Of a stretch of DNA of 64,000 nucleotides, positions 52,001 to 60,946 are shown piece by piece (positions within the stretch are counted from its first letter, which is position 1; the number at the start of each line of letters is the position of its first letter). The DNA lies in the NCBI GenBank assembly GCA_035544895.1, contig DASZZM010000064.1, forward strand, positions 1 through 64,000, read 5' to 3'. The notes under the pieces were generated by a model. It saw nothing but the letters and a program-made list of their open reading frames with translations. It did not search any database and was not told the DNA's origin. The stretch comes from JASLEW01 sp035544895 (GTDB lineage Bacteria; Acidobacteriota; Thermoanaerobaculia; Multivoradales; UBA5704). Position numbers and translations under genes: made by a program.

Positions 52001-55000
52001 CGCATCTGGTCCGAGGTCCTGGCCCACGACCGGGTGAGCATCCACGCCAACTTCTTCGACCTCGGCGGCGACTCCATCACCAGCATCCAGATCGTCGCCC
52101 GGGCTCACCAGGCGGGCCTGCCCTGCACGCCCCGCCAGCTCTTGCAGCATCAGACCATCGCCGAGCTGGCCGCGGTCCTCGCCGCGGCAGGCGCGCCGCC
52201 GGCGGCCGAGCCGGCAGCGCTGCCGGCGGCGGCCGAGCTGCCGCTGGCGCCGATGCAGCGCGCCATGCTTTTTCTGGCCCAGCTCGACCCGCAGGCCGGC
52301 ATGTACCTCGATCAGGCGGTCTACACCCTGCGCGGAGACCTCGACGTCGCCGCCTTCGAGCGCGCCTGGCGCTCGGTGGTCGAGCGCCACGCCGCCTTGC
52401 GCACGGCCCTGGTGCTGGCGGACCTCGAGGAGCCGCGGCAGCGCGTCGAGCCGGCGGTGGTGCTACCGGTCCTCCGCGAGGACTGGCGGCATCTCGACGC
52501 CGGCGAGCAGGAGGAGCGGCTCGCCGCGCTGCTGCGGGCCGACCGCGCGCGCGGCTTCGATCTGACCCGGGCGCCGCTGCTGCGTCTGGCCCTGCTCGAG
52601 GTCGCCGCAGCCGAGCATCTGGTGGTCTGGACATTCCACCACCTGATCCTCGACGGCTGGTCGGTCGGGCTGGTGCTGCACGACGTCGCGGCGGCCTACC
52701 GCGCCTGCCACGGCGGCCGCGAGCCCGATCGTGCCGCGGCGCCCCCGTACACCCATTTCCTGCGCTGGCTGGCCGAGCGCGACGGTGCGGCAGACGAAGC
52801 GTTCTGGCGCCGCGCCCTGGCCGGCTTCACCGCCCCGACCGCGCTGCCGGCCGCGCTCGGCGGCAGTGCGGCAGGGCCGGTCGCAGCCGGCGCAGCCCAC
52901 CCCTCCGCCAGGGGGAGGCTGGCGGCCTCGACGAGCGCGCGCCTGGGGCAGTTCGCGCAGCGGCACCGTCTGACCACGAGCACCTTGGTCCAGGCGGCCT
53001 GGGCGCTGCTGCTGCAGCGCCACAGCGGCGAGACCGAGGTGGTCTTCGGCGCCACGACCTCGGGCCGGCCCCCCGAGCTGCCGGGAGTCGAGTCGATGGT
53101 CGGGCTGTTCATCAACACGCTGCCGGTGCGCGCCGCGCCGACGCCGCAGGCCCCATTGCTTCCCTGGCTGGCGGCCCTCCAGGAAGCGCAGTTCGAGGCG
53201 CGCCAGCACCAGCACACGCCTCTGGTCGACATCCAGAGGTGGAGCGAAGTACCGCGCGGGGTGGCGCTGTTCGACACCCTGGTGGTCTTCGACAACTTCC
53301 CGCTCGACGGCCTGGTGGGCGACCTGGGCGAGGGTGTGGAGGCCGATCCCCGCTTCCGCTTCCACAACCGTACCCACTTCGCGCTGAGCCTCGCGTCCTG
53401 GCCTGCCGAAGAGATGCCGCTCGAGCTGCGCTACGCCCCCGAGCGCTGCGAGCGCGCCGCGGTGCTGCGCCTGCTCGGCCATCTGCAGGTCCTGCTGGCG
53501 GAGATGTGCGAGGGCGAGGCGCGCCGGCTGTCGGACCTGGCGCTGCTGAGCGAGGCCGAGGGCTGGCAGCTGGTCGGGGAGTGGAACGACACCGCCGCGG
53601 GGCCGGCCAGGGAGCGGTCGATCGTGGAGCTGTTTGCGGCGCAGGTGGCGCGGCGGCCGCAGGCGGCGGCGGTCGAGGAAGGGGTGCGAGTGTGGAGCTA
53701 CCGGGAGGTGGCACGCCAGGCCAGTCTGCTGGCGGGCCAGCTCCACCGGCTGGGAGTGGGCCGCGGCGATCTCGTGGGGGTGCACCTGCAGCGCTGCGGC
53801 GAGATGGTCCCGGCACTGCTGGGGATCCTGCTCAGCGGGGCGGCGTACGTGCCGGTCGAGGTCGGCCTGCCGGTCGCGCGGGTGGAATGGCTGCTGGCCG
53901 CCCTGAGCCTGCGCTGGGTGGTGACGCAACGCGCGCGGGTGAGGCCGCTCGCCGCCCTCGCCCTGCCGGAGCTGGCGCATCTGGTGCTGCTCGACGAGGG
54001 CGCCGAGGAGGGCGCCGAAGGCCACCGCGACGGGGCGGCCGAGGCGGTCCAGCCGCCCCTGACGGTGTGGCCGCCGAGCCGGTGGCAGGCGGGGCCGCCC
54101 CTGGCAGGGCCAGCCGAAGTCGGCAGCGAGGATCGGGCCTACATCATCTTCACCTCCGGCTCGACGGGCCGGCCGAAAGGGGTGGCGGTCCAGCATGGTC
54201 CGGTGGTCAACCTGATCGGCTGGGTGAACCGGCGATTCTCTCTGGGCGAGAGCGACCGGGTGCTCTTCGTCACCGCGCTCGGCTTCGACCTGTCGGTCTA
54301 CGACGTGTTCGGCCTGCTGGCCGCCGGCGGGGTGGTGCGGGTGGCCTCGGAGGCCGAGCTCGCCGATCCGCGGCTGCTGGCCGAGACGCTGGCCGGCGAG
54401 CCGATCACCTTCTGGGACTCGGCACCGGCCGCCCTGCAGAGGCTTCTGCCGTGGCTCGGCGAGGAGCGGCCGCGCAGCCGGCTCCGGCTGGTCTTCGTCA
54501 GCGGCGACTGGGTGCCTCTGACGCTGCCGGGCGAGATGCGGCGCGCCTTCCCGCGAGTCGAGGTGGTGGCCCTGGGCGGGGCAACGGAAGCGGTGGTGTG
54601 GTCGAACTTCTTCGTGGTCGACCGCGTCGAGGCGGGCTGGGCGAGCATCCCCTACGGCCGCCCGATCGCCAACGCGCAGTACCGGGTTCTCGACGGCGAG
54701 CTGCGAGCCTGCCCGATCGGCGTGGCGGGGGACCTCTATATCGGCGGGGCATGCCTGGCGCTGGGCTACGCCGGGGAGCCGGAGCTGACGGCTCTGCGCT
54801 TCGTGCCGGACGCCTGGGGAGAGGAGCCCGGCGGCCGGCTGTACCGCACGGGCGATCGGGCGCGTCACCGCGCAGACGGGACGCTGGAGTTTCTGGGCCG
54901 CCTGGATCAGCAGATCAAGATCCGCGGGTTTCGCATCGAGCTCGGGGAGATCGAGGCGGCGCTGGGCGAGCACCCGGCGGTGGGCGAGGCGGTGGTGGTG

Positions 55001-58000
55001 GTGCGCGCGGAGAGCGGAGGAGGGCGTCGGCTGGTGGCCTATGTGGTGGCACGGCCGGGCGCGGCGCCGACCGCGGCGGCCTTGCGCGACCACCTGCGCG
55101 AGCGGCTGCCCGACTACATGGTGCCGCAGGACTTCGTCGCCCTTGCGCGGCTGCCGGTGACGGCCAACGGCAAGCTCGACCGCCAGGCGCTGCCGGCGCC
55201 GCAGCCGCCCGAGCCGGAGGCCGGCCACGCCGCCGCGCGCACCCCGACCGAGGAGCTGCTGATCGGCATCTGGGGCGAGGTGCTTGGGCACGACCGAGTC
55301 GGCATCGACGACAGCTTCTTCGCCCTCGGCGGCGACTCGCTCTCGGCCACCCGGCTGCTCGCCCGCCTGCGCGCCGCCTTCGGGGTCGAGCTGCCGCTGC
55401 GCCGCCTCTTCGACCGTCCCACGCCGGCGGGCGTGGGCGAGGAGCTCGACGGCCTGTTGCGCGCGGCGGCCGGACCTCTGCCGCCACCCATCGCGCCCCT
55501 CGCTCCGCTGCCGGGAGAAGCCTCGCCGGCTCTTTCCTTCGCGCAGGAGAGGCTGTGGTTCCTCGACCAGCTCGAGCCGCAAGGGTTCGCCTACAACATC
55601 CACGCCGCTCTCCACCTCGCGGGAGACCTCGACCCCCGCGCGCTCGCCGCGGCGGGCAGCGAGATGGTGCGCCGCCATGCGGTGCTGCGCACCCTGCTCG
55701 CCTGCGCCGCGGGCGAGCCGCGGGCGGTCCTCCGCCCACCCGAGCCGCTGGCCCTGCCGCTGGCCGACCTCGGGCGGCTGCCCACGGCGGCGCGGAGACG
55801 CGAGGCGCTCCGCCTCGCCCGCCAGGAGGCCGAGCAGCCTTTCGATCTCGCCGCCGGACCGGTGCTCGTGCGCACCCGGCTGCTGCGCCTCGGCCGCGAG
55901 GAACATCTCCTGTGCGTGACCTTCCACCACATCGCAAGCGACGGCTGGTCGATCGGCATCGCCGTGCGCGAGCTGGCGGCGCTCTACCCGGCCTGCGCCG
56001 CGCGCCGCCCGTCGCCGCTGCCGCAGCCGCCCATCCAGTATTCCGACTTCGCGCGCTGGCAGCGACGTTTTCTCGCCGGCGAGGTCCTGGCTGCCCAGCT
56101 CAGCTACTGGCGGCAGCACCTCGAAGGCATCCCGGCCGCGCTCGACCTGCCGACCGACCGGCCGCGCACCGCCGTGCAGCGGCGCGGCGGCGCCGCGCTC
56201 GCCGTCGGCCTGCCCGCGGACCTGGCCGACCGGCTCAAGCGCTGGAGCCGGGAGCGGAACCTCACCCTGTTCATGACCCTGCTCGCGGGCTTCGAGGCTC
56301 TGCTCGCCCGCTACGCCGACCAGCCGCTGTTTGCGGTCGGCATCCCGACCGCGGGGCGGCAGCACGCCGGCAGCCAGGAGCTGATCGGCCTGTTCGTCAA
56401 CACCCTGGCGGTGCGCGCCGATCTGACCGACGATCCCGGGCTGGGCACGCTGGCGGCGCGCAACCGCGAGGAGGTGCTGGCGGCGCAGGCGCACGCGGAC
56501 CTGCCGTTCGAGAAGCTGGTCGAAGAGCTGCGGCCCCAGCGCCGGCTCGACCACACGCCTCTGTTCCAGGTCCTCTTCGCCCTCGACGGCGCGCCGGTGG
56601 CGCCGCCGCCGCTGCCCGGGCTGCGTCTCGAGCTGCTCGAGGTCGAGACGGCGGCCAGCAAGTTCGAGCTCTCTCTGACCCTGCGCGACGGGCCGGCAGG
56701 GCTGGGCGGCAACCTGCGCTTCCGCACCGGCCTGTTCGACCGCACGACGGTCGGGCGCCTGGCGGCCCACCTGGCAAGCTTGCTGGCCGAGGCCGCCGCC
56801 GCGCCCGACACGCCGCTCTCGAGGCTTGCCGTGCTGCTGCCCGCCGAGCGCCATCAGCTGACCGCGGAGTGGAACGACACCGGCAGGCCGGGAGCCTTCG
56901 GGGCGTGCGTCCACCAGATGTTCGAGGAGTGGGTCGCCGCCACGCCGCAGGCCACGGCGGTGAGGTGCGGGGAGCGCGAGCTCTCCTACCGGGAGCTCGA
57001 CCGGCACGCCAACCGGCTGGCCCATCGGCTGCGCGCTCGGGGCGTCGGCCGCGAGGTGCCGGTAGGCATCCTGATCGAGCCCTCGATCGCGATGGTGGTC
57101 GCCCTGCTCGGCGTCCTCAAGGCCGGCGGCGCCTATCTCGGGATCGACGCGGCGCTGCCGGCCGAACGGGTGGCCTTCATGCTGCGCGATGCCGGCGTGA
57201 CGCTGCTGGTCGTTGCCGAGGAGCCGGCACAGCCGCCGCCCGCGGGGGTGCGCGTCCTGTCGCTGTCCGCCTCCGACCCGGTGGCGGAGCGCGAGGACGA
57301 CCCGGCGGCCGGCGTGGAGCCCGGCGATCTCGCCTACGTCATCTATACCTCCGGGTCGACGGGTGTGCCCAAAGGGGTCGCCGGCCAGCACTCGCAGCTG
57401 CTCGGCTATCTCGCCGGCATCCTGCCGCGCCTCGGTCCGCCCGCCGGTGCGACCTTCGCCGTGCAGCAGAGCCTCGCGGTCGACGCCCCCATCACCTATC
57501 TGTTTGCCGCGCTCTCCCATGGCGGCGTCGTCGACCTGATCGGCCCGGCGCTGCTCGCCGACCCCGCCGCGCTGGCCAGCCACTTCCGCCGCCACCCGGT
57601 CGATTACCTGAAGATCGCCCCTTCCCATCTGGCGACCCTGCTGGCGACCGGCCACGGAGCGGCGATCCTGCCACGCCGCCTGCTGCTGGTGGGGGGCGAG
57701 GCATCGACCTGGGAGCTGGTGGCGGCGGTGCGTGCGCTCGGCGCCGGGTGCGAGTACCTCAACCATTACGGGCCTACCGAGACGACCGTGGGCGTGCTCA
57801 CCCACCGCGCCGGCGAGCCGGCCGCCACGAGCGTGCTGCCGCTGGGCAGGCCGCTGGCCGGCACCCGTGTCTTCGTCCTCGACCGCACTCTCCAGCCCGT
57901 GCCGCTGGGGGTGGCGGGCGAGCTGTGCATCGGCGGCACGGGCCTGGCGCGCGGCTACCTCGGCCTGCCCGGGCTGACCGCCGACCGCTTCGTGCCCGAT

Positions 58001-58735
58001 CCGCTCGGCGGCGGCCGCGGCAGCCGTCTGTACCGCACGGGCGATCTGGCGCGCCACCTGCCCAACGGCGAGCTCGAGTTCCTGGGCCGCAGCGACCACC
58101 AGGTCAAGATCCGCGGCTTCCGTGTCGAGCTCGAGGAGATCGAGACGGTGCTCGCGCAGCACCCCCAGGTCGTTGCCGCCGTAGTCACCGCCGCGCCGGA
58201 GCAGCCCGCGGGCCTCCGGCTGGTGGCCTTTCTGGTGGCTGGCGGCGAAGCGCCGCCGGCAGCCGGCGAGCTGCGGCGCTTTCTGCGCGCGCGCCTGCCG
58301 GAGCACATGGTCCCGGCGGCGTACGTGGTTCTCGAGCGACTGCCGCGCACGCCGCAGGGCAAGATCGACCGCCGCGCCTTGCCGCAGGCCGACGCGGCGC
58401 GGCCCGAGCCCGACAACGCGTACGTGGCTCCCCGCTCGGCCGACGAGGCGCAGCTCGCCGCGCTCTGGGGCGAGGTCCTCGGCGTGGCGCGGGTTGGGGT
58501 GCGCGACGACTTCTTCGCGCTGGGCGGCCACTCGCTGATGGCCGCCCGCCTGATCGCGCGCGTGCGCGAAGCGTTCGCGGTCGAGGTACCGCTGCGCAGC
58601 CTGTTCGAGGCGCCGACGGTCGAAGGGCTGCTCGAGCGCATCGTCGAGATCAGGGCGCAGGCGGCGGCCCCGGGCGCCGCGATCGCCGCGGTGCCGCGCG
58701 CGGCGCGGCGGCTCAAGCGCGACCTGCTGCGGTGA
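49025..58735 (+). CDS. NRPS2: three-module synthetase beginning with an HHxxxDG-lacking condensation-like domain
   Basis: 3236-aa elongation enzyme, ATG 49025 overlapping the NRPS1 stop. Order: C* (49060-50350), a condensation-fold domain whose HHxxxDG is replaced by LPALCAD, so it should not form peptide bonds; A5 (50400-51935, code DLTKVGHVG, Asp); PCP (51970-52200, GGDSI); C6 (52230-53555, HHLILDG, D-accepting type by LAPMQRAMLF); A6 (53600-55205, code about DLYDFSLVW, unassigned, with the GGATEA variant of the YGPTE motif seen in Cys-type domains); PCP (GGDSL); C7 (55520-56850, HHIASDG); A7 (56895-58390, code DATKLGHVG, Asp/Asn-like); PCP (58430-58650). There is no thioesterase, so the chain passes on. 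Because C5 of NRPS1 precedes C*, the two form a tandem across the protein boundary. The E-type PCP before a D-type C domain has no E domain between them. Confidence 0.92.
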   Translation: MRREATLVSRATFALSPQQAHLWHLQGGGPPGGAQGAVNIAGALAAQRLRAALEDVVARHDILRSELVPAGPGELPTRRVHNGGGAAVWRQVDLAALGGEQSRAALAALLAAERRGLARRRGYPPLGACLARLGPSRHILLLTLPALCADRPTLALLTREVATAYACPGAAADDEPVQYWQFADWLHELRHGEDAALGESYWRAPERGAAAEAALPWQRRAPESAGGDFLPGSCTLSLPLGDACGGRDGPPLEAWLLACWQALLARLAERREIVVGVVCDGRSHAALQRGLGPYARCLPVAGRLTPGLRLRELAGQLTAALAEGREWQEFFAPEPSVAARGGGPPPLAWQFEMAPAAPPYLLDGVRFALANRSSYGERFILKLLCAAGDGDLELELQYDRGRLARAAVESFAALLASLVTGGSRDAALGVDDVGLLAAAEREELAAGPPRGWQWSLPEGGFHRQFEAQVRRSPDSPAVVGGGEELSYRELNRRANRLAHRLRGMGVGPEARVGLLLDRSADAIAALLGTLKAGGAYAFIDPAQPAERLAALLAELAPAVLVVDATTEARLPGGATRPTIRLDAGGAAPAPEPDGEPDGDPDGGATPDNLAYVMFTSGSTGLPKGVAIAHRQLLHYVAAIAERLPLGAGASFASVSSLAADLGHTAIFPCLCTGGVVHVVAQEALVDPPALAAYFTRHRIEGLKIVPSHLEALLAYPEPHALLPRRVLVLGGEAATWSLADRLHALAPECTLLNHYGPTETTVGVLTHPVGAGGERLSTLVPLGRPLAETRVYVVDGGLRPLGKALAGEICLAGGGLARGYLGRPAETAERFIPDPFAATAGERLYRSGDLGRFLPGGEVEFLGRNDRQVKIHGVRVELGEVEAALLGHPGVRQAVAVVRERPGGARQLVAYVVLRARHGLTAASLRRAASLRHYLRERLLEPLVPGRLIFLPALPLTANGKIDHRALPEPAEETEERGSYAAPGTASERILERIWSEVLAHDRVSIHANFFDLGGDSITSIQIVARAHQAGLPCTPRQLLQHQTIAELAAVLAAAGAPPAAEPAALPAAAELPLAPMQRAMLFLAQLDPQAGMYLDQAVYTLRGDLDVAAFERAWRSVVERHAALRTALVLADLEEPRQRVEPAVVLPVLREDWRHLDAGEQEERLAALLRADRARGFDLTRAPLLRLALLEVAAAEHLVVWTFHHLILDGWSVGLVLHDVAAAYRACHGGREPDRAAAPPYTHFLRWLAERDGAADEAFWRRALAGFTAPTALPAALGGSAAGPVAAGAAHPSARGRLAASTSARLGQFAQRHRLTTSTLVQAAWALLLQRHSGETEVVFGATTSGRPPELPGVESMVGLFINTLPVRAAPTPQAPLLPWLAALQEAQFEARQHQHTPLVDIQRWSEVPRGVALFDTLVVFDNFPLDGLVGDLGEGVEADPRFRFHNRTHFALSLASWPAEEMPLELRYAPERCERAAVLRLLGHLQVLLAEMCEGEARRLSDLALLSEAEGWQLVGEWNDTAAGPARERSIVELFAAQVARRPQAAAVEEGVRVWSYREVARQASLLAGQLHRLGVGRGDLVGVHLQRCGEMVPALLGILLSGAAYVPVEVGLPVARVEWLLAALSLRWVVTQRARVRPLAALALPELAHLVLLDEGAEEGAEGHRDGAAEAVQPPLTVWPPSRWQAGPPLAGPAEVGSEDRAYIIFTSGSTGRPKGVAVQHGPVVNLIGWVNRRFSLGESDRVLFVTALGFDLSVYDVFGLLAAGGVVRVASEAELADPRLLAETLAGEPITFWDSAPAALQRLLPWLGEERPRSRLRLVFVSGDWVPLTLPGEMRRAFPRVEVVALGGATEAVVWSNFFVVDRVEAGWASIPYGRPIANAQYRVLDGELRACPIGVAGDLYIGGACLALGYAGEPELTALRFVPDAWGEEPGGRLYRTGDRARHRADGTLEFLGRLDQQIKIRGFRIELGEIEAALGEHPAVGEAVVVVRAESGGGRRLVAYVVARPGAAPTAAALRDHLRERLPDYMVPQDFVALARLPVTANGKLDRQALPAPQPPEPEAGHAAARTPTEELLIGIWGEVLGHDRVGIDDSFFALGGDSLSATRLLARLRAAFGVELPLRRLFDRPTPAGVGEELDGLLRAAAGPLPPPIAPLAPLPGEASPALSFAQERLWFLDQLEPQGFAYNIHAALHLAGDLDPRALAAAGSEMVRRHAVLRTLLACAAGEPRAVLRPPEPLALPLADLGRLPTAARRREALRLARQEAEQPFDLAAGPVLVRTRLLRLGREEHLLCVTFHHIASDGWSIGIAVRELAALYPACAARRPSPLPQPPIQYSDFARWQRRFLAGEVLAAQLSYWRQHLEGIPAALDLPTDRPRTAVQRRGGAALAVGLPADLADRLKRWSRERNLTLFMTLLAGFEALLARYADQPLFAVGIPTAGRQHAGSQELIGLFVNTLAVRADLTDDPGLGTLAARNREEVLAAQAHADLPFEKLVEELRPQRRLDHTPLFQVLFALDGAPVAPPPLPGLRLELLEVETAASKFELSLTLRDGPAGLGGNLRFRTGLFDRTTVGRLAAHLASLLAEAAAAPDTPLSRLAVLLPAERHQLTAEWNDTGRPGAFGACVHQMFEEWVAATPQATAVRCGERELSYRELDRHANRLAHRLRARGVGREVPVGILIEPSIAMVVALLGVLKAGGAYLGIDAALPAERVAFMLRDAGVTLLVVAEEPAQPPPAGVRVLSLSASDPVAEREDDPAAGVEPGDLAYVIYTSGSTGVPKGVAGQHSQLLGYLAGILPRLGPPAGATFAVQQSLAVDAPITYLFAALSHGGVVDLIGPALLADPAALASHFRRHPVDYLKIAPSHLATLLATGHGAAILPRRLLLVGGEASTWELVAAVRALGAGCEYLNHYGPTETTVGVLTHRAGEPAATSVLPLGRPLAGTRVFVLDRTLQPVPLGVAGELCIGGTGLARGYLGLPGLTADRFVPDPLGGGRGSRLYRTGDLARHLPNGELEFLGRSDHQVKIRGFRVELEEIETVLAQHPQVVAAVVTAAPEQPAGLRLVAFLVAGGEAPPAAGELRRFLRARLPEHMVPAAYVVLERLPRTPQGKIDRRALPQADAARPEPDNAYVAPRSADEAQLAALWGEVLGVARVGVRDDFFALGGHSLMAARLIARVREAFAVEVPLRSLFEAPTVEGLLERIVEIRAQAAAPGAAIAAVPRAARRLKRDLLR

Positions 58736-58746
58736 AGGAGGCGGAG

Positions 58747-59646
58747 TTGCGGCACGAAGAGATCCTCGAGATGGTGGGCAAGACGCCGCATCTGCGGGTA
58801 CGCCGCCCGGAGGCGCCGGACTGCCGCCTGTACATGAAGCTCGAGGGCAGCAACCCCACGGGGAGCATCAAGGACCGCGCCTGCGTCTATCTGATCCGCG
58901 CCATGCTCGAGCAGGGGGCGCTGCAGCCGCACATGCGCCTGCTCGATGCCTCCAGCGGCAACATGGGCTGTGCGGTGGCCTTTTACGGCCGGCTCTTGGG
59001 CTACGCCACGACGGTGGTCGCCAACTCCAAGCTGACGGCCGACAAGCGCGGCTTCATCCTCTACTACGGCGCCGAGCTGCAGGTGGTCGGCGACTTCACG
59101 ATCGACGGCAATCGGCGCTGCCGGGAGCTGGCCGCCGCCGAGCCGGAGCGCTTCTGCTTCCTCGACCAGCTGCACAACTGGGCCAATCCCCGGGCGCATT
59201 TCGAGACCACCGCGCCCGAGATCCTGGATGGCTTCCCGGAGCTCGCCATGGTGGTGGGCTCGCTCGGCTCGGGTGGCTCGCTGGTCGGCACCGCGCAGCG
59301 GATCAAGCAGGAGCGGCCGGCGGTGCGCATCGTCGCCGTGCAGGCGGCGCCGGGCACCCGCCTGCCCGGCACCGGCGCCTTTGCCGACGGAGACTACTTG
59401 ACGCCGTTCATCGAGCAGGCCTACGCCGACCGGCTCTTCGACCTGGTCATCAGCGTCCGCTTCGAGGAGGCGGTGGCGCGGACCCTGGAGCTACGCGACC
59501 AGGGGATCTTCGGCGGCCTGCAGACCGGCGGAGTGCTGCACGCCACGCTCGCGGCCTTGCCCCGGCTCGGAGTCCGCGGCGAGGTGGTCATGCTGTCGGG
59601 CGACAGCGGCTGGAAAAACATGGAAAAGCTCCTGCAGCTCGGATGA
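58747..59646 (+). CDS. Cysteine-synthase-like PLP enzyme (fold type II)
   Basis: 299-aa PLP enzyme of the CysK/SbnA/CBS group, which does beta-replacement on O-activated serine. The PLP lysine is in NPTGSIKDRACVYLI, the substrate loop is SSGNMGCAVAFYG, and the phosphate-binding loop is GSLGSGGSLVGT. I prefer TTG 58747 because AAGGAGG lies 5 bases before it; GTG 58732, which overlaps the NRPS2 stop as GTGA, would add five residues. In an NRPS operon such enzymes often make 2,3-diaminopropionate or a related precursor (SbnA type) instead of cysteine. No SbnB-like partner is present; an ApgM-family enzyme follows 7 bases later. Function inferred from context. Confidence 0.85.
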   Translation: MRHEEILEMVGKTPHLRVRRPEAPDCRLYMKLEGSNPTGSIKDRACVYLIRAMLEQGALQPHMRLLDASSGNMGCAVAFYGRLLGYATTVVANSKLTADKRGFILYYGAELQVVGDFTIDGNRRCRELAAAEPERFCFLDQLHNWANPRAHFETTAPEILDGFPELAMVVGSLGSGGSLVGTAQRIKQERPAVRIVAVQAAPGTRLPGTGAFADGDYLTPFIEQAYADRLFDLVISVRFEEAVARTLELRDQGIFGGLQTGGVLHATLAALPRLGVRGEVVMLSGDSGWKNMEKLLQLG

Positions 59647-59653
59647 AGAGGCG

Positions 59654-60946
59654 ATGAGCGACGCGCGCTGCAAGCAGTACGTCCTGATCGTGCCCGACGG
59701 CGCTGCGGACCGCTTCGTCTGGCGCGGCCGCTCCCCGCTGGCCCTGGCACGCACGCCTCACCTCGACCTGCTGGCCCAGCAGGGAGTCTGCGGCCTGATG
59801 CAGACCCTCTACCCCGATCTGCCCAAAGACAGCGCCGTGGCCCATCTCGGCATGCTGGGCTGGGACCCGCACCGCTACTATCCCGCCGGCCGGGCTTCCT
59901 GCGAGCTCGCCGCGCTGGGTGTCGAGCTCGGCGCCGCGGACCTCGCGTTTCGCGCCAATTTCGTCACCTTCGAGGGCCGCACGCTCGCCAGCTACAGCGC
60001 CGGCCAGATCGCGACGGCGCAGGCGCGGCCGCTGGTCGAGCGGCTGCGCGCCGCGCTCGCTCCGGCGTTCCCCGACTTCGAGCTGTTCCATCACGGCGAC
60101 TTCCGCAACTCTCTGCTGGTGCGCGGCGCCGGAGTCGATCCGCGGCAGCTGGTCTGCGCCGAGCCGCACGAGAGCCAGGGCCGCGATTTCGACTGCGCCT
60201 GCCTGGTGGCCGGCCGCGACGAGCGCAGCCAGGCGGTGGCGGCGCGCATCAACCGCTTCCTCGCCGCGGCCGCCCGCCTGCTCGCGGGCGAGGCGGCCAA
60301 CATGCTGTTCCCCTGGAGCGCTTCGCGGCGGCTCTGCCTGCCTCCCTTTGCCGAGGGGAGCGGGCTGAGCGGGCGCGCGGTGGTGGTCGGCTACATGGAT
60401 TTCCTGCAGGGCATCGCGCAGGCCGGGGGGCTCGAGTTCGTCAAGCTGGGCAACGGCCGTCCCGACACCGACTACGCGGGCAAGGGCGCGGCGGTCGAGC
60501 GCCTGCTCGCCGAGCGGTGCGAGCTCGTCATCTGCCACGTCAACGCTCCGGACGAGGCGGCGCACATGGGCGACCTGGAGCTCAAGCTCCACGCGCTCGA
60601 GCAGATCGACTTCCACATCGTGCGGCCGGTGCGCGAGCACTTCCTCTGCCGGCCGGAGCGGCTGGGAGGCGTCCTCGTGGTGCCCGACCACTACACCAAC
60701 AGCGCACCCGAGTCGGGCCGGGGCCGGCGGGCCGCGGCGCACGCGGCCGACCCGGTTCCCTTCGCGCTGTGGAACGGGCGCGACCGCGACGCGGCGCGGT
60801 ACTTCAGCGAGGCGGACGCCGCACGCGCCTGGGCGGGGCGCCCGGCGGTCAGCCATCTCGATCTGCTGCGGCTGCTCGGCGTTGGCCGGGAGCCGTGGAG
60901 GCGGTCCGCGCCGGAGGCGCGGCAGGAGCGTGATGAACGGTCCTGA
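59654..60946 (+). CDS. ApgM-family phosphotransfer enzyme (cofactor-independent phosphoglycerate mutase-like)
   Basis: 430-aa member of the alkaline-phosphatase superfamily, archaeal-type phosphoglycerate mutase branch. Metal-site landmarks are VLIVPDGAADR at the N-terminus, KDSAVAHLGMLGWDP (nucleophile serine region S57), NAPDEAAHMGDLE and VVPDHYTNS. The family also contains the proposed homoserine kinase that sits next to threonine synthase in some bacteria; that pairing with a fold-type-II PLP enzyme is repeated here, so an O-phospho-amino-acid made by this enzyme could be the substrate of the upstream PLP enzyme. A housekeeping glycolytic role is unlikely inside an NRPS operon. ATG 59654 has GAAGAGG just upstream; its end overlaps NRPS3 by 14 bases. 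Confidence 0.8.
   Translation: MSDARCKQYVLIVPDGAADRFVWRGRSPLALARTPHLDLLAQQGVCGLMQTLYPDLPKDSAVAHLGMLGWDPHRYYPAGRASCELAALGVELGAADLAFRANFVTFEGRTLASYSAGQIATAQARPLVERLRAALAPAFPDFELFHHGDFRNSLLVRGAGVDPRQLVCAEPHESQGRDFDCACLVAGRDERSQAVAARINRFLAAAARLLAGEAANMLFPWSASRRLCLPPFAEGSGLSGRAVVVGYMDFLQGIAQAGGLEFVKLGNGRPDTDYAGKGAAVERLLAERCELVICHVNAPDEAAHMGDLELKLHALEQIDFHIVRPVREHFLCRPERLGGVLVVPDHYTNSAPESGRGRRAAAHAADPVPFALWNGRDRDAARYFSEADAARAWAGRPAVSHLDLLRLLGVGREPWRRSAPEARQERDERS

Noticed and set aside
48841..58731. Long open frame upstream of the cysteine-synthase-like gene
   Set aside because: It overlaps NRPS2 in another frame and has no domain; the PLP enzyme starts at 58732 or 58747.
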